Positions 24,641-36,889 are shown, numbered from the stretch's first letter. The stretch: DNA of 64,000 nt from Parasponia andersonii (GCA_002914805.1 JXTB01000214.1:172985-236984); one strand, 5' to 3'. Made by a program: numbers and translations. The notes: generated from the sequence alone by a model not told the origin.

Positions 24641-25207
24641 GACATAGAATAACGTATTTATGGGGTGTTATGTATACACTGAGAAAATCTACTATTGCCC
24701 CATGATTGAAAAAATAACAAATTAACTCTGGCTGTTGTATCACACATGCATCTAAATAACATTTAAAATTACGTATTTATTCACTTCCTTAATAAACTCT
24801 AATTTGGTTCTGTTGTCATCACCATACGCAACACTTTGCAAGCATTGCTGACCCCACCGACGGTGCCTCTTTTCAATTGCGGTCGAAATATTTAGACCGT
24901 TGTTAACATGTTCCATGCGCCTCCTTCACCCGTTTTTTCAATAAGGGTCAAGACGTGAATCAATTTCAAAATTCTAATTAGAGGAAATTCGTAAGTTTGT
25001 AAATGATTTATATAATTTGTATCTTTTACATTAGACTTTAGAACAAAACATTTAAAAATAGATAAAATAAATAAAACACTAGTATTTAGTTTTGTCTGTA
25101 CCGTGTGCCAGTGGTAACTAGTGAAATTACAGGTGATTCTAAGTTGTTCAGTTTTGAATTATACATAATATGTTTAGGCCATGTTGATGGGCTCTTTCAA
25201 ACATGTA
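24641..25207. other. Intergenic, between ALMT fragment and MCTP 3' side
   Basis: AT-rich, without a gene that I can support. The MCTP 3' untranslated region probably reaches into its right end. Confidence 0.5.
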
Positions 25208-25213
25208 TTTATT
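25208..25213 (-). terminator. Candidate polyadenylation signal of the MCTP gene
   Basis: AATAAA on the minus strand, about 130 bases after the MCTP stop codon. Plant signals are loose, so this is only the best match. Confidence 0.4.
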
Positions 25214-25341
25214 GCTGTCAACAAAATGAACTCCCTTGAGAGAAAAATACAGACTTCAAATATCAATAAACAGAAACAAGGGACTAAAAGTACTCAAACA
25301 AACATAAACTTAGAGCTTTCCCATCATAAACTTACTATATA

Positions 25342-27849
25342 TCACAGCAAACTGTCCGTTCTAGCAGGCAATCTCCTGAAGAAGTTGATGGGCACCGACG
25401 GCAACTTGCTCCGAAACCTAGGATGCCGCAAGTAGTACAGCCCCGCAGCCAAAGCCACCACCCTAAACGGCGTCGCGTAAAGAACAAGGGCGGCGCAGAG
25501 GCAGAAAACTATGAAAAGGCTAGTCGCTCGGGGATCTCTCCAACTCAGCAAAGACTGAACTCTCTCCCCCTGCGTCGCTATGTCCCCCACCACCGTCTGG
25601 ATCCTCCCCGCCACGCTCCGCAGCCTGTCGTACCTCATGCGGACGACGTCGTGCGATTTCGACGTCGGGAACGTGTCGAACTCCTCGTCGAGCTCGTCCG
25701 GGTGGACCGCATCCGCCCAAGACAGCTTGGTGTCCATGTGGGGAGGGTGCCTCGGCCTAAACCTATAGTTCCACAGTCCGATCAGGAACATGTAGAGGAA
25801 CATGGTGGGAAGTATCAGCTCCGGGTAGCAAATCAGTATTAGAAATAGGACGTGAACAAGCACCGTCGTGATCGGATTCCTCCATTGGCAAACGTCTCTA
25901 AACCACCAGCTCATCGAGATCATACCCGACACGAGAGCCATGACACGAAAGAAGTTGGCCTTGCTCCTTCGCATGCTCCACACGTGTGAATCCACGTCCA
26001 GCATGAACTCCACCACCTCTTTCCGCAGAGGCGGCTCGGCTCGCCCGAGTCTTACCGCCACGATATTCATCGCCTGGTACCTCAAGTTGTCCACTTGGTT
26101 CACCGTCAACGGATGCAAGTAATGCATCTTAGGCAACAATGGGTGTCCGTACACATAGATCATGTTGGCCAACGACAGAGTTGTGAACCGAACCGCCAGT
26201 TGGAGCTCTCCCATCTTCTTCACTCCGTGAGGGTGAAGAACTAAAAGAGGGTAGGAATGCGTGTAAATCCTGTGAGCTTCGAGCGTCGAAAGCCGGATCC
26301 GAACCTTTCCAATTCGAGAGTCACGGGCTCCACCAACGCCACCGCCGCCGCCATTCGGCTTCTCGCCTCCGCCGAGGTGGCAGTTGTCGAAGACTCCAAG
26401 CGTGATAACCGTGCAGGGATCATAAACCTCCCATGTGTACTGCTCATTCCATTTGGGATTAAAGGTGTCGAGAATTGTTCTCGTTCGAACCCATTTATGG
26501 CCATACTTAGCCACACAATACGCATCCGTACTCCCCTTGCCATCCTTCATCTTCATGGGAAGAAGCCCTTGAGCGCTTAAGATCCCAACTTCAAGAATCC
26601 CTATTGGCTGTTTCCACAGCTGCCGCGCCGTAGGCCTTTGATCGCTTATATACAAAGTTGACTCATCTAGTACATGATATCCACCTTCAAGACAAGCTCT
26701 CAAATGAATCCTGCTCGAAAACTTGAGCTCTTTCCTCCTATCAGGCTCCAAGACGCCAAAACCGTACTTCTCAAGATTAAACCAACGAGAGTGCACCGGC
26801 CGATGGTCGAGCCGCCTATCGAAACTGTCGAGGGGCAAGCTTATACTACCCAACAAGTCATCCTTAGAAGGGTGAACTCGATCCTCAACGGTAATAACTA
26901 ACTGATCCTCAAAAGGCTCGGCTGCCACAAACACTAAATCTTCATTCCAAAGCGGGTTTGCGGTCCGAGTCGGGCAAATGTTGGTTCGAAGAACTTGGCT
27001 TCCCACCTGAGCTTTAACGAAAACTTCCGGCAATCGGCCCCGGTCGTTCGGGATAACATCTTGAGCTTCTATCACATTGACTCTAAGGTACCACAGTTTG
27101 GGAGAGACATAAACCTTCGATCTGATGTTGAAAACTCCCTCGCCGTAGGCTGAGGCACCGTCCGAATGCCAAGCCTCCGGAAAGGCCTCATCAGCCTGCG
27201 TCCCCATCCAAACGGCGAGCATGATTTCGCCTCTTACTTTACCTTCGCCGCGGCGGTGATCGAGTCGGTACCACTGTGGAGCCAGGGGACTATCCGGCGG
27301 GACTCGGGTCGGAACCTCGTTCAAGTCGAAGACAACTCTCCCCATGTAATCGTCTCTCCCGATCATCTCTTTGTCCTTGACGAAGACTTCGAGAGTCGAG
27401 GACTGAATTCGATCCTTGGAGAAGGCGAAAACCTGGTTCCACTCCGGGTTCATCCTCTTCTCGAAGTGTTTAGTCCTTCCTTTGTAGTTCCCAAGTTTCA
27501 CTTCCACGTAAGGATCGCAGCTCGCGGTGATGGCGCTGGGAGGAAGATCTTTGGCCTTGACGACTCGAACATAGAGATAAAACATCTGCTCGACGAGATC
27601 GTAAGTGCTCGAGTATCTCTCGCTGTTCATCCACCCTCTTCCACCGTAAACACCGCCACCAACGCCGCCACCGATGCTCGGCCAGCGCTCGCCGAGGTCC
27701 GGGTTGGTGTCTTTGAGGCTGTAGTCATCGCCAGCATCAGCGGCAGAAAGATCATTGCGATCATCCGGCGCCGCCCGAGGAATACTGTTGTTACTCTGGT
27801 GGTGCATTGTCAATTGCACGCCTCGTTGTCGTCTCTGGATAGACGCCAT
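25342..27849 (-). CDS. MCTP: Multiple C2 domain and transmembrane region protein (MCTP/FTIP type)
   Basis: Intact single exon, 835 residues, the usual architecture and a typical length for plant MCTPs (FT-INTERACTING PROTEIN 1/QUIRKY family). A low-complexity N-terminus (1-80) leads to STYDLVEQMFYLYVRVVKAK. Three C2 domains follow at about 92-200, 252-365 and 415-540, with Ca2+-loop acidic residues such as SCDPYVEV (110-117), KDKEMIGRDD and STDAYCVAKYG. The C-terminal phosphoribosyltransferase-like PRT_C region (about 560-835) has two hydrophobic hairpins near 661-695 and 776-806. Family members tether the endoplasmic reticulum to the plasma membrane at plasmodesmata and affect cell-to-cell transport, including FT protein. 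A glycine-rich insert (491-507) lies in the third C2. The start context AGCATGGCG is favourable; a second ATG is at codon 15. Which paralogue it is I cannot say. Confidence 0.95.
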   Translation of the reverse strand: MASIQRRQRGVQLTMHHQSNNSIPRAAPDDRNDLSAADAGDDYSLKDTNPDLGERWPSIGGGVGGGVYGGRGWMNSERYSSTYDLVEQMFYLYVRVVKAKDLPPSAITASCDPYVEVKLGNYKGRTKHFEKRMNPEWNQVFAFSKDRIQSSTLEVFVKDKEMIGRDDYMGRVVFDLNEVPTRVPPDSPLAPQWYRLDHRRGEGKVRGEIMLAVWMGTQADEAFPEAWHSDGASAYGEGVFNIRSKVYVSPKLWYLRVNVIEAQDVIPNDRGRLPEVFVKAQVGSQVLRTNICPTRTANPLWNEDLVFVAAEPFEDQLVITVEDRVHPSKDDLLGSISLPLDSFDRRLDHRPVHSRWFNLEKYGFGVLEPDRRKELKFSSRIHLRACLEGGYHVLDESTLYISDQRPTARQLWKQPIGILEVGILSAQGLLPMKMKDGKGSTDAYCVAKYGHKWVRTRTILDTFNPKWNEQYTWEVYDPCTVITLGVFDNCHLGGGEKPNGGGGGVGGARDSRIGKVRIRLSTLEAHRIYTHSYPLLVLHPHGVKKMGELQLAVRFTTLSLANMIYVYGHPLLPKMHYLHPLTVNQVDNLRYQAMNIVAVRLGRAEPPLRKEVVEFMLDVDSHVWSMRRSKANFFRVMALVSGMISMSWWFRDVCQWRNPITTVLVHVLFLILICYPELILPTMFLYMFLIGLWNYRFRPRHPPHMDTKLSWADAVHPDELDEEFDTFPTSKSHDVVRMRYDRLRSVAGRIQTVVGDIATQGERVQSLLSWRDPRATSLFIVFCLCAALVLYATPFRVVALAAGLYYLRHPRFRSKLPSVPINFFRRLPARTDSLL

Positions 27850-28420
27850 GCTGATGTGGTGCTTGATGTTCTTATTGTACTTGTGAAATAGAAGAAAGAA
27901 TTTTTTTCAGTTTGAGAAGCCAAGTAGTAGAACTGGATAAAAGCTACTTTAGGATTATGGCTATCAAAGGAAGTTTCAATCAGGACTAGTACTGTGAACA
28001 TAGACTTCTTTCCTTTTTTTTTTTTTTTTCCTTTTTCTTTTTTCTTCCTGGTTTTGCAAATGAGGATAAGGTTAATTGGAGTAGATGTGGTTTTGTTTAT
28101 CTGAATCTCAAAGTGGGTTTCTTCAAAAGAACTTGGAGAAGCTTGTGTGTGTTTGGGCATAAGGTTTATCACTTCCACCACCAGCTTCATCATGCTCTCC
28201 TTTTTGTTGCTGTATTCTTAGTAGAAAGCCACAAGAAAACTCTGGAAACTCGAATCCGAAGCAAAGAAGTAAATTCTCTTTTGGAAGAAGAAACAAGTAA
28301 GCAGTCAGGTTTTCTCTGTTGTAACACAGTTCTGAGTAGGCAGGCTCTTGTTTTAGTTCAAGCAAAGAAGCTTTGCTGGAGAAGCTTTGCCTATATTAGA
28401 TAAACCCAAAGTCGGCCAAA
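27850..28420 (-). promoter_or_regulatory. MCTP 5' leader and promoter region
   Basis: Non-coding DNA upstream of the MCTP start, with an A/purine-rich run on the gene strand (poly-T on the plus strand at about 28012-28045) that would lie in the 5' untranslated region. Open frames here are incidental. A TATA-like stretch (about 28387-28400) is weak. Confidence 0.4.
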
Positions 28421-30012
28421 ACCCAAAAAAAAAAGAATATAATAGAAATAAAGAAATAAAAAGAGAGGGAGAGCATAAAGTTTGTTCAAAGTGAGGAAAG
28501 TGAAGCTAAACCATATTCTTCTTTTTTTTTTTTGTTTTTATTATTATTTATAATATGAAACTTGTTTTACATAAATAATACAATTCGTTATTTTCCCATA
28601 TTTCTAAGTTTTGGTCTGTTACTCAGCCTACCACGAAAACAGGACTATTTACTTCAATTTCTAGTGTTTGATTTCTATAATGCTGTGCTTCTGTAATCCT
28701 TTTTAGATATCCTTAGGAAGAACTATTATTTTCATGTATAAGCCGTTATTATCTTTACTGGTCAAAGAAAAGAATGGTGAGGTCTTCCACGTTAAGAATG
28801 TATATACCGGCTTCCAATTAGGAGCAAACTTTACAGTTCACCCTTTTTTTTTTTTTTTTGGGAGTGTGTGGAGGTTTTGCAGTTGTATTCCATGTTNAAT
28901 TAGTTTTCCTTAGTTATGGTAATATATCTAGTATGCCTTTGTGGTTCGGGGAAACATGCCTTTCTTGGGTCGGGAGCAAGTCCTGTAATAAAGAAAAACA
29001 AAGGAAGTAAACAAAATGGTTGAAGGATCAAGGCAGAGTAAGAAGGAGCTTAAAGAAAAAGCAAGATCTAAAGTTCTGGATAATGTTTACATTTTCCTCC
29101 TTTATTCTTTTTATCACTTTGAACCTCCACTGTTCTATTTGTCTCTTTCCTTGTTTAACTCATAGTTCTTTAAGTTAAGGTTCGAACACAAGGGTATATA
29201 ACTTAACAAACTTAACCTTGAAACAGGGGCAGCAACACGTGTAGAGTACCAACAAAAGTGAAGCCACTGAACAATAGCTTTTTATTTATTTTTTTTCTTT
29301 TTGGAAGAGTTTTTTTTTAATCCAAAATTGCTAACCGGGTTATTTCTTATAAATAGGATCCAAGTGATGGGATATAATAGTTTTCCTAAGAGTATTCAAT
29401 ATAGGCATAGTGTTACTTTGCACTTGGTAAGACAGATGAAATTGGGAATTGACTTCCATGATGACTAATATAGCATCAAGGAATTGCTATTACATATTAT
29501 TACTTAAAGATAATTATATGCCTAAGGTGGGGAAAACCAAAACGGGGAATGTTAAATGCTGAGAAATATACCCTCACCCTCACATGTATGCTCATTACTT
29601 TTAGCCTGAAGTACGAGTCTTTAATACAACAGAGACCGTTCAATAAGTTATTTAAAAGATACAAATAAATAATAAAACCGCATCAAAGCAGTCCGCAGCT
29701 CTTAAAGTTGCCTTTTATTATCACCACAGTATGTGTTTTTCTGTTCCAGAACAATAATTAGATGGGCACTAATAAGCATACTTGAGGTAATCATTTCTTC
29801 CATGAAAGTTGAAACCTCTTAAATCCAAAATAAAGAAAGCAGATTATGATCCTTGGCCGGTACATACAGATAGACGGGGCATGGCTATATAATGTCTAAT
29901 CCATCAAACAATGCTTACACTTTCTGGTTAGCGTGAAGCTCTTTTCTGTTTTTAGTTGAGCAAAGTCAATTCGTGGACCAAGAATTGACTAACTTGGGGC
30001 ATTTCAAAATTG

Positions 30013-30040
30013 TGTATATATATATATATATATATATTAT
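30013..30040. repeat. TA microsatellite
   Basis: A (TA)n run of about 13 units after TGTG. Confidence 0.9.
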
Positions 30041-32775
30041 ATTCACTATATTACAATTTGGCATAATAGTCGTTCTTGCTCTCAAAGACAGGTTTTCTAA
30101 GAGGAGTCTACTTACTAGGCAATTGATAATGATACTGTACTTTTCACCTTGTTCTAATTCTTCTCTAAACTGTAGAGAAATTCCCAGTTCGGTCTTTATA
30201 CCTTAAAATTGAGAATTTCGTCTTTATACCATATAATTTCCCGTTTTGATCCTTAAACCTGTAATCTGTAAGTCGTTCTTCACATTTCCGGTTAGTAGAC
30301 TACATTGAATTGCTTTGTAATGGCTAATCCTTAAACAATGCCGTCCCAGTGATTACTAAACTTCCTGGTTAGGGTCACATTAGTAGAGCAAATAAATTCT
30401 TGAAAACTTTCCCAGAATACGCAGAGATTTTTAGAGGGAAGTGCTTTCTCAACTCTAAGAATTTTAAAACATAAACTACCTTTCTGAAAAGTTAAGGAGC
30501 TCGCCTCCCTAACCCTGCCTGATAATCATATTCATCCTTGCCTTCAATTTTAAAGGCAGGCAAAAACTTGGGAATGAAATGTACGTCAAACTTACAGGAA
30601 AGCCAAGACTGCAAGAAGCAAAAAAGGGTGTCAAACCTGTCCTTTCTGCAGCTCAATTGTGGAACTGCAAAAGAATACAAGCCTGGACTGCGGTAAAGTT
30701 CTGGTGAAATGTGAATAAATTGAAATATCAGGACATGATACCCTACTAAACTTTAATTTTTAAATAACTAAGGAAAGGTAGAGAAAACTGAGCTTTAAAA
30801 TCGACTGGGACAGACATAAATAGTTAAATTCATAAAAAGTGCAAAATAAAGATGGTTCAGGTAGTTCATGGTACCAAAACCACTATGAGACTAATCAGGT
30901 GAGACAAGAAGGTTTGAACCACCAATACCAAATTGACCCTGTGTCGCCACTGTAAAGTCGGAACTTCCGTATTCCAAGGTTGTCAGCAACAGTCAACTCA
31001 AGTGAATGGTTTACACAGAAAGGATAGTGCAGAATCCCGAACACCAGACACATCTGCTTAGATTAACCTGTCAATGATGTCTAACGTTAATAATAACAAA
31101 CAGATCCACCGTTAAAGACAATTTCTATTCATACATTCAAGAAGAAAAGCAACAGAGAATTTCTTATGTAACATAAATAATTTGTCTTATTCTGTAATTA
31201 ACCTAGTTTAGACCCCAAAATAGGGAACGAGTTAGAGATGAAAACAAGAAAGACAATACTTTGACTGCACATCAGATGAAGCTATTTTTACCATCAAGGA
31301 GAGAAAATATTATCCATTGACCCATCCAGCAATTGGGAATTATCTTAAAAACATAAATGTTAAGCTGAAATATATCGATATTCGTAACCAGAGCTCATCA
31401 TAAGCTGAAATGACAATAACATGATGGATGATAGCAACAAATCAGAGAACAGGGTTCATGGTCAGCAGTGAAACTGATACCTGAATTGTATCTATGGATT
31501 TTAGGTGCAGAAAACTAAATTACATAAATACAAAGAAGGAAAAAACAAATCCTTAAGAAGGTGTTTAACTATATGCAAAAACACAAATTAAAAGTACACT
31601 CAGAAGGTCACTATACATTTTGTAAATTATAAAGTAGTTCCCTATTGACTTCAAGGCACCAAACTTCCATGAACTTAGAAAAATGGATTCAGCTGGATTA
31701 GGATATAAAACTACCTACACCGACTTGAAGCATTAGCATCATATGACAAAATGAATCAAACTTAAGACCTAGGATGAGGTATACAAAAATTAAACTAGTT
31801 GTGAAACAATTCAGTTTTCTTCAAGAAATATCTTATTTATGATGATTAAAATTTAAATGGAGCTTCCAAACTTCAAATCGTAAATGGAATAGAGCATAAT
31901 CACTAATAGAAGTAGAGAATTGAATCCATATTTGAGAATGATTAGCAGCATCCCAGAGCAAAGAATGCCATATTTTTCAAGTCTAGAACAAAAGCCTCAA
32001 GGAACAAAAGGCATAGCTTGCATGCTACTTTTAAGGTCCAAAAAATAAATACTCAGTAGCATATCACTTCAAATCTTCTTCTTTGTCTTTGAATATGGTT
32101 CGTTCTTATTTACTCTTTCCAAATGGATTGGTTTGTGCCCTGTGCACATTGTTCTGTAGTTGACATGGCTAGTACATGCAAAGCATTTAACAAATTGCTT
32201 GTGTCTCCGTTTCTTCTTGTAACAGGGACTTCTTGTAACAGGGACTTTTCCTGTGACCTTTTCATAAGAAATCTAAGAAGTATTCTTCATTACCTCATAA
32301 ACTCAGTATTCTTCAAGAGTTCCAGTCATGTATCAGTTTTCACAAACTTAAAAGATGCACACTACACATCCTCCTTTCCTCTCATTTATTAAAATTTAAA
32401 TGGTAACTATTATAGTTCCTGCTCAATATTTTTTTATGTAAAATTGCCCTCCAAAGTGATTTCAAATATCTCTTAATTTTATATTCTTTTTAGGGTGCAC
32501 AATTTGGGGAGGGACAGAGCTCAATCAAATCAGCCATTAGAATTATTGAAAAAACAGTTCACTTACTAATTTATGGATATTTAGAGTATCAGCTGTCCTT
32601 TGGGCACTATCACTTATCATCCCAATGTGCCAATGAGCCAATGAGCTATGCAGAGTCTTCATATAATTTGATCCTGGAGTAGTTTCTTAAACTTGAAACC
32701 AGACATGGAAGCACATAACTACGTGCTGATCAGCTAGCAAACTTTCCTTCAGTATAAACCGTAACTCAAAGTAGC

Positions 32776-33134
32776 ACAGATTGTCAAATGAATTTATCAC
32801 AACCTGACCTAACAAGAAACTGGAGTTGCAAAGTGAACAAAGTTCTTATCAAATAAGCCGTCTGTGTATCCTGCAGCCGAGAAGGTAGCATTTCAAGCCT
32901 CGATAACCTACAAATGTATCTTCCAGTCCATTGAAAGGTTTTTATTCTAACAACTTGACCTACAGATTGTCAAATGAGTTTATCACAACTTGACCTAACA
33001 AGACTGGAATTGCAAAGTGAATAAAGTTCTTATCAAATAAGCCGACCGCCTATCCTGCAGCCGAGAATGTAGCATTTCAAGCCTTGATAACCTACAAATG
33101 TATCTTCCAGTCCATTGAAAGGGGTTTATTCTAA
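32776..33134. repeat. 188 bp tandem duplication
   Basis: Copy 1 is 32776-32963 and copy 2 is 32964-33134 (slightly shorter at its end). Both start ACAGATTGTCAAATGA and share TCCTGCAGCCGAGAA and TGTATCTTCCAGTCCATTG. Scattered substitutions and a 3 bp indel show it is not a recent assembly artefact. No coding potential. Confidence 0.9.
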
Positions 33135-34163
33135 ATTCCAGTCGAGTCTAAATTTGAAGGACAACCTCCCTGAACATGACATTAAGCAGAAAAAGATGTC
33201 AATGCCATAGAAAGTTCCCAACTGTATCCAAGTATATATGCCCAAGTTGAGATAATTAAGTCTCAAATAGGAACAAAGAAAAGAAGGAAAAAAAAAAAGG
33301 GTCAAAATAATAACCGTTGAAAGTTAACCCATCAAAGACATTTTTGTTGAAATCCATATCCACAATACCTGAACCCATCTACCGAACTCCATGTAAATAA
33401 AGAAAAGGGGAAAAACAAAAGGTAAATTTACGAGACAACATTGGGCTTTTTTCTCTTTGCAAGTTCAACTACATGTTACCATTGAACTATTCTTTTGTGT
33501 CTCATATGCTTATGCTTATGCCATGTCTCCTACAACAAGTCACATTGAACTCATCACCTAACCTTACATTCAAGACACCTAAGTATTTGCCCAAGTTTAC
33601 ACTGTTCAGCATACGTTCAAAACGCCTAAATGTTGGCCCAATTTCAAATTATCAGTCAACTCATTGCTTGCTGTATGTAGAAATATCTGAAACTACTAAT
33701 GCTAAAACATAAGTGAGGTGGTCAGCGGTCAGGAAACTGGATACATTCCTGACCAGTTAGTACTTTCAGACCTTTTTATAAGCACCAGGTTAAGCAGTAA
33801 AATTTAGTATCGGCCTACTTAAATAGCCAATCGATCAAAAGACAGCGCATAATCATCGAAGAAAATGGCTTTGCAATGTCAACATGAATACCAAGAAAAG
33901 TAAATCTTGACTATCCACACACACACACTCAGGGGAACAAAAAAGGCAGATGAAAGACATGCGCGTACACAAACACAACTTTTAAAAGAGGGAGGTGAAG
34001 TTATAACCTTTCTGAGATTGCTCAGTCTGATCATCTTAAACCAATTTTCTGCTTTTGCTTTGTCAAAATGACAGATTTAGGATCATCCATGAATGTGAAT
34101 GGGCAAGCAAATTGCAGACTTCATAACGGCTGAAATTCCCAAAGTCAAGGTAATAAACAGCCA

Positions 34164-35384
34164 TCAGTTTGCATCACTGTTTTCACCCAGACACTGGATC
34201 TCCTTTACATCCCTCAACTTTGATTCATCAGCAACCAAACCCCGGCGTCCCAAAAGAACGAGATCAAGAAGCTTTCTCCTAGCATCGTAAACCGGATTGG
34301 GATGAATCAAACACCCCCTCTCATAAGCCTCTCTGAGAAAAACCGAATGTCTCTTCCCCTTGGTGGACAAATAGAATACCCCGGGGTGGTCCAAAAACAG
34401 GTCCCTTATATTCAAATCAATCCCAAACCATTTCCTGAAATGGCTTATCTTTTCCACTTCCACCATCTTCTCCACAGTCAAACTCAAAAATTCATGGACA
34501 ATAGCAACTGCCCTTTTCTCCAAAGCCATCATACTAGCCCTTGACCTCTTCTTCTCTGGCACCATTCCCTCATATGGCCCGACGTAGGGTAACCTCTGCC
34601 ATTCCCTAACCTTGGCCTTAAAATCCCTAGACAACCTCATCCCTGGCGGGTATCCATGCCTAAAACTAAACCGAATTTCGGTCCTCTCAACACCACAATT
34701 CTCTTTACAACACTCCTCAACTCTCCAATTCTCCACCGCCGCGCTAAGATTCAAAGACGCAACACCACCCACCAGCCTCAGCACATGAGTGCCCGGCTCA
34801 AACCCGTCTAAAAGCTCGAAAATGCGAGGGTTTTGGGCAATTACCGAGTCTTCGAAATCGTCGGGCAGCCCCAGCTCCGTCCAGACCTTGAAAACGGCCC
34901 GAAGCGGCACCGTCTTCGACGTCGACATGGCCAGAAGCCGGACCAGGCGGTCAACGACGAGAGGCATGGAGGCAGCGATGGCGACGGATTCTTGGCGGGC
35001 AATGCGCAGAGCGGCGTCGGTCAATCTGCAGAAGGGTTGGGACTTGGCCGGGTCGTAGAAGAGGTGGAAGATGTGGGGGTACTTGCGGAGGAAGGAGGCG
35101 GCGCCGCGGTTGAGGTGGAGCTTCTGGGAGAGTTTCGAGAGGAACTGGAGGGAGAGGAGGGGGTTTCTGGGATTGGCGAGGATGAGGTCTTGGATAGAGA
35201 TGACCTTGAGGAGGTTCTTGTAGCTGTCCATGAGCTTCTCGAATGTGGGGTCTCTGGGTCTTGACGCTACGTACTGAGAAGAGGTTGTTTTGAGTCTGAC
35301 GGCAATGGAGGAATACGGGAACTGGAATAAATGTTGTTGTTGCTGCTTCCTAATCAATCTCACTACCCGGGTGGTGGCCGCCAT
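34164..35384 (-). CDS. WTF9: PORR-domain organelle RNA splicing factor, WTF9-like
   Basis: Intact single exon of 406 residues. The N-terminus (1-35) is rich in Arg, Ser, Gln and poor in acidic residues, fitting a mitochondrial or plastid targeting peptide. The plant organelle RNA recognition (PORR) domain covers about 44-375: RDPTFEKLMDSYKNLLKVI, LNRGAASFLRKYPHIFHLF (91-109), EWQRLPYVGPYEGM (261-274), HFRKWFGID (325-333) and DHPGVFYLSTKGKRHSVFL (342-360). PORR proteins bind group II intron RNA in organelles and promote its splicing. Within the family the sequence resembles WHAT'S THIS FACTOR 9, a mitochondrial factor for rpl2 and ccmFC introns. That subgroup call is from memory of the family and less certain than the domain. 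The start is the first ATG of the open frame and gives a complete transit peptide. Confidence 0.9.
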   Translation of the reverse strand: MAATTRVVRLIRKQQQQHLFQFPYSSIAVRLKTTSSQYVASRPRDPTFEKLMDSYKNLLKVISIQDLILANPRNPLLSLQFLSKLSQKLHLNRGAASFLRKYPHIFHLFYDPAKSQPFCRLTDAALRIARQESVAIAASMPLVVDRLVRLLAMSTSKTVPLRAVFKVWTELGLPDDFEDSVIAQNPRIFELLDGFEPGTHVLRLVGGVASLNLSAAVENWRVEECCKENCGVERTEIRFSFRHGYPPGMRLSRDFKAKVREWQRLPYVGPYEGMVPEKKRSRASMMALEKRAVAIVHEFLSLTVEKMVEVEKISHFRKWFGIDLNIRDLFLDHPGVFYLSTKGKRHSVFLREAYERGCLIHPNPVYDARRKLLDLVLLGRRGLVADESKLRDVKEIQCLGENSDAN

Positions 35385-36136
35385 TGAAACGAGTCTGACT
35401 CACACATTTAGAATGGTTACCAGGGCAGGGGCAGGGGCAGGTATAATATTTGCAAATCGTCCCCATCGGCACACATATTTTTCATTTTTTACGCCTAAAA
35501 TTCCTATAAATGTTTTTTATTACAAATTTAACAGAATCTAGAGACTAAGAATGGGAATATAACCCACAGCCATGGGCGCGTGTCGTTATTCGATCCAAAC
35601 GAAAAAAAAAAAAACAAAAAAACAAAAAAACAAACAAACAAACAAACACTATGCGAGTATTTTCATTTATGTCTTTTCTCTTTTTAAGTTTTTACTTATA
35701 TAGTTTTATTTGGTACTTTTATCTCATTTTTAATTTTTTATTATAAATACACATGTATCAAAATTTTATTGACTTACAAGACTAGGCCTACACATCTTTT
35801 CAGGAAAAAGAAAATATAATATAATATATATATATATATAAGGAATTTTTTTTAGAAAATATAATATAATATATATAGAATTTTTTTTTAAGCTCTCCAG
35901 ATACCATTAGGGTCGAAAAATGAAACTGCCAAATTAGATTGAAATTGTCAAATTTATTTTGAAGTTACAAAATTTAATCTAGTATATATTAAATTTATTT
36001 AAGAAAACGAGTCAGTTTCACGTTTAAATGTTTTCGGTGAATTACAAAATTGAATTTATTTTAGATTAAAATTGTTTAGAAAAACTTATCGATTACTAAA
36101 CGCTTAAATGTTTTGTATAAAACGTTTTATTTGGAA
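35385..36136. other. PORR upstream region with A-rich low complexity
   Basis: Presumed promoter and leader of the PORR gene at its left, then an (A)n/(AAAC)n run at about 35600-35650 and duplicated TA-rich blocks at about 35810-35880. No gene seen. Confidence 0.5.
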
Positions 36137-36867
36137 TTAAATCTTAGTTAATTTAAAATTTGTAACAACTCTTATATGAAGCCTATAAATTGACTTCTCT
36201 TTCATTCGAGAAGACACGCTTAGAAGAAGTCTTTCTCTTTCTCTTGTCTTTCCTCTCTTCTCAAAGTTCTCTAGAGTATAGATCTCAGTGTGGTAGAGTT
36301 TGGACATCACTATAATAGCATTTGTGGTACGACAATTGTCACTCATTAACCATTGTATCCTAAGAGACGGATGCCTAACGGCCTCAAGTACCGACTGAGA
36401 GAAAAAGAATCTATTTTAAGGAGATCGTGTGAAACACAAGACTCAGTTCCTCCTTATTATTTGAGTGTCCTATTGTTTTAGAATTATTTTTGTTATTTTA
36501 TTATTCTATTGAAATTCTAATTCTTTTTTTATTCTTTTATATGTTATATATATATATATAGTTTGGCTAACAACTTAAAACAGATTCTTCTTTAAGGACA
36601 AACAGGTCGTTGGATTTTTTTTTTTTTTAAATTTTCTTTAGAAAGAAAAACTTTTATATCTGCTTTTGATCTTTGCATAACTAATTTTTTTTTTTAGACT
36701 TTCCTGTTTTGTATATGGTTCTATACATATATATTTATATTTATCGTATTAACTTTCAGTTTTTTTTTTATAGGCTTCTCGTTTATTTATGTTTCTTTTA
36801 TGTGTATATATAACATTACAAACATGAATTTTTAGAAAAAAATATGTATATATATATAATATTATAT
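36137..36867 (+). repeat. Possible LTR fragment of another family
   Basis: A TATA-like CCTATAAATTG (about 36182) is followed by a strongly pyrimidine-rich CTTTCTCTTT tract and a structured GC-richer segment to about 36470. This looks like the promoter and R-U5 part of an LTR. No partner, primer site or protein is attached, so a host promoter or leader is an alternative. Confidence 0.3.
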
Positions 36868-36889
36868 GTTTGCTATTTTTAGCTTAAGA

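Larger units (their letters stand above)
28421..34163. other. Intergenic region between MCTP and PORR genes
   Basis: 5.7 kb without a coding region I can support on either strand and without recognisable transposon proteins. It is less AT-extreme than the retrotransposon leaders, with many short low-complexity runs. Its right part is the 3' side of the PORR gene and may hold a long 3' untranslated region. It contains a TA microsatellite (30013-30040), a 188 bp tandem duplication (32776-33134) and one unresolved base (28897). Confidence 0.5.

Noticed and set aside
25423-25842. A 139-codon plus-strand frame within the MCTP gene, and similar frames over the PORR gene (34833-35264)
   Set aside because: Both are shadows of conserved genes on the other strand.
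27166-27891. A 241-codon open frame on the plus strand over the MCTP gene
   Set aside because: It is the antisense of conserved MCTP coding sequence, which is GC-rich and stop-poor. It resembles no protein I know and has no features of its own.
29880-30400. Two similar phrases (TAATGTCTAATCC... and TAATGGCTAATCC...GGTTAG) about 430 bp apart
   Set aside because: The similarity is short and interrupted. I could not define unit boundaries or a target duplication.
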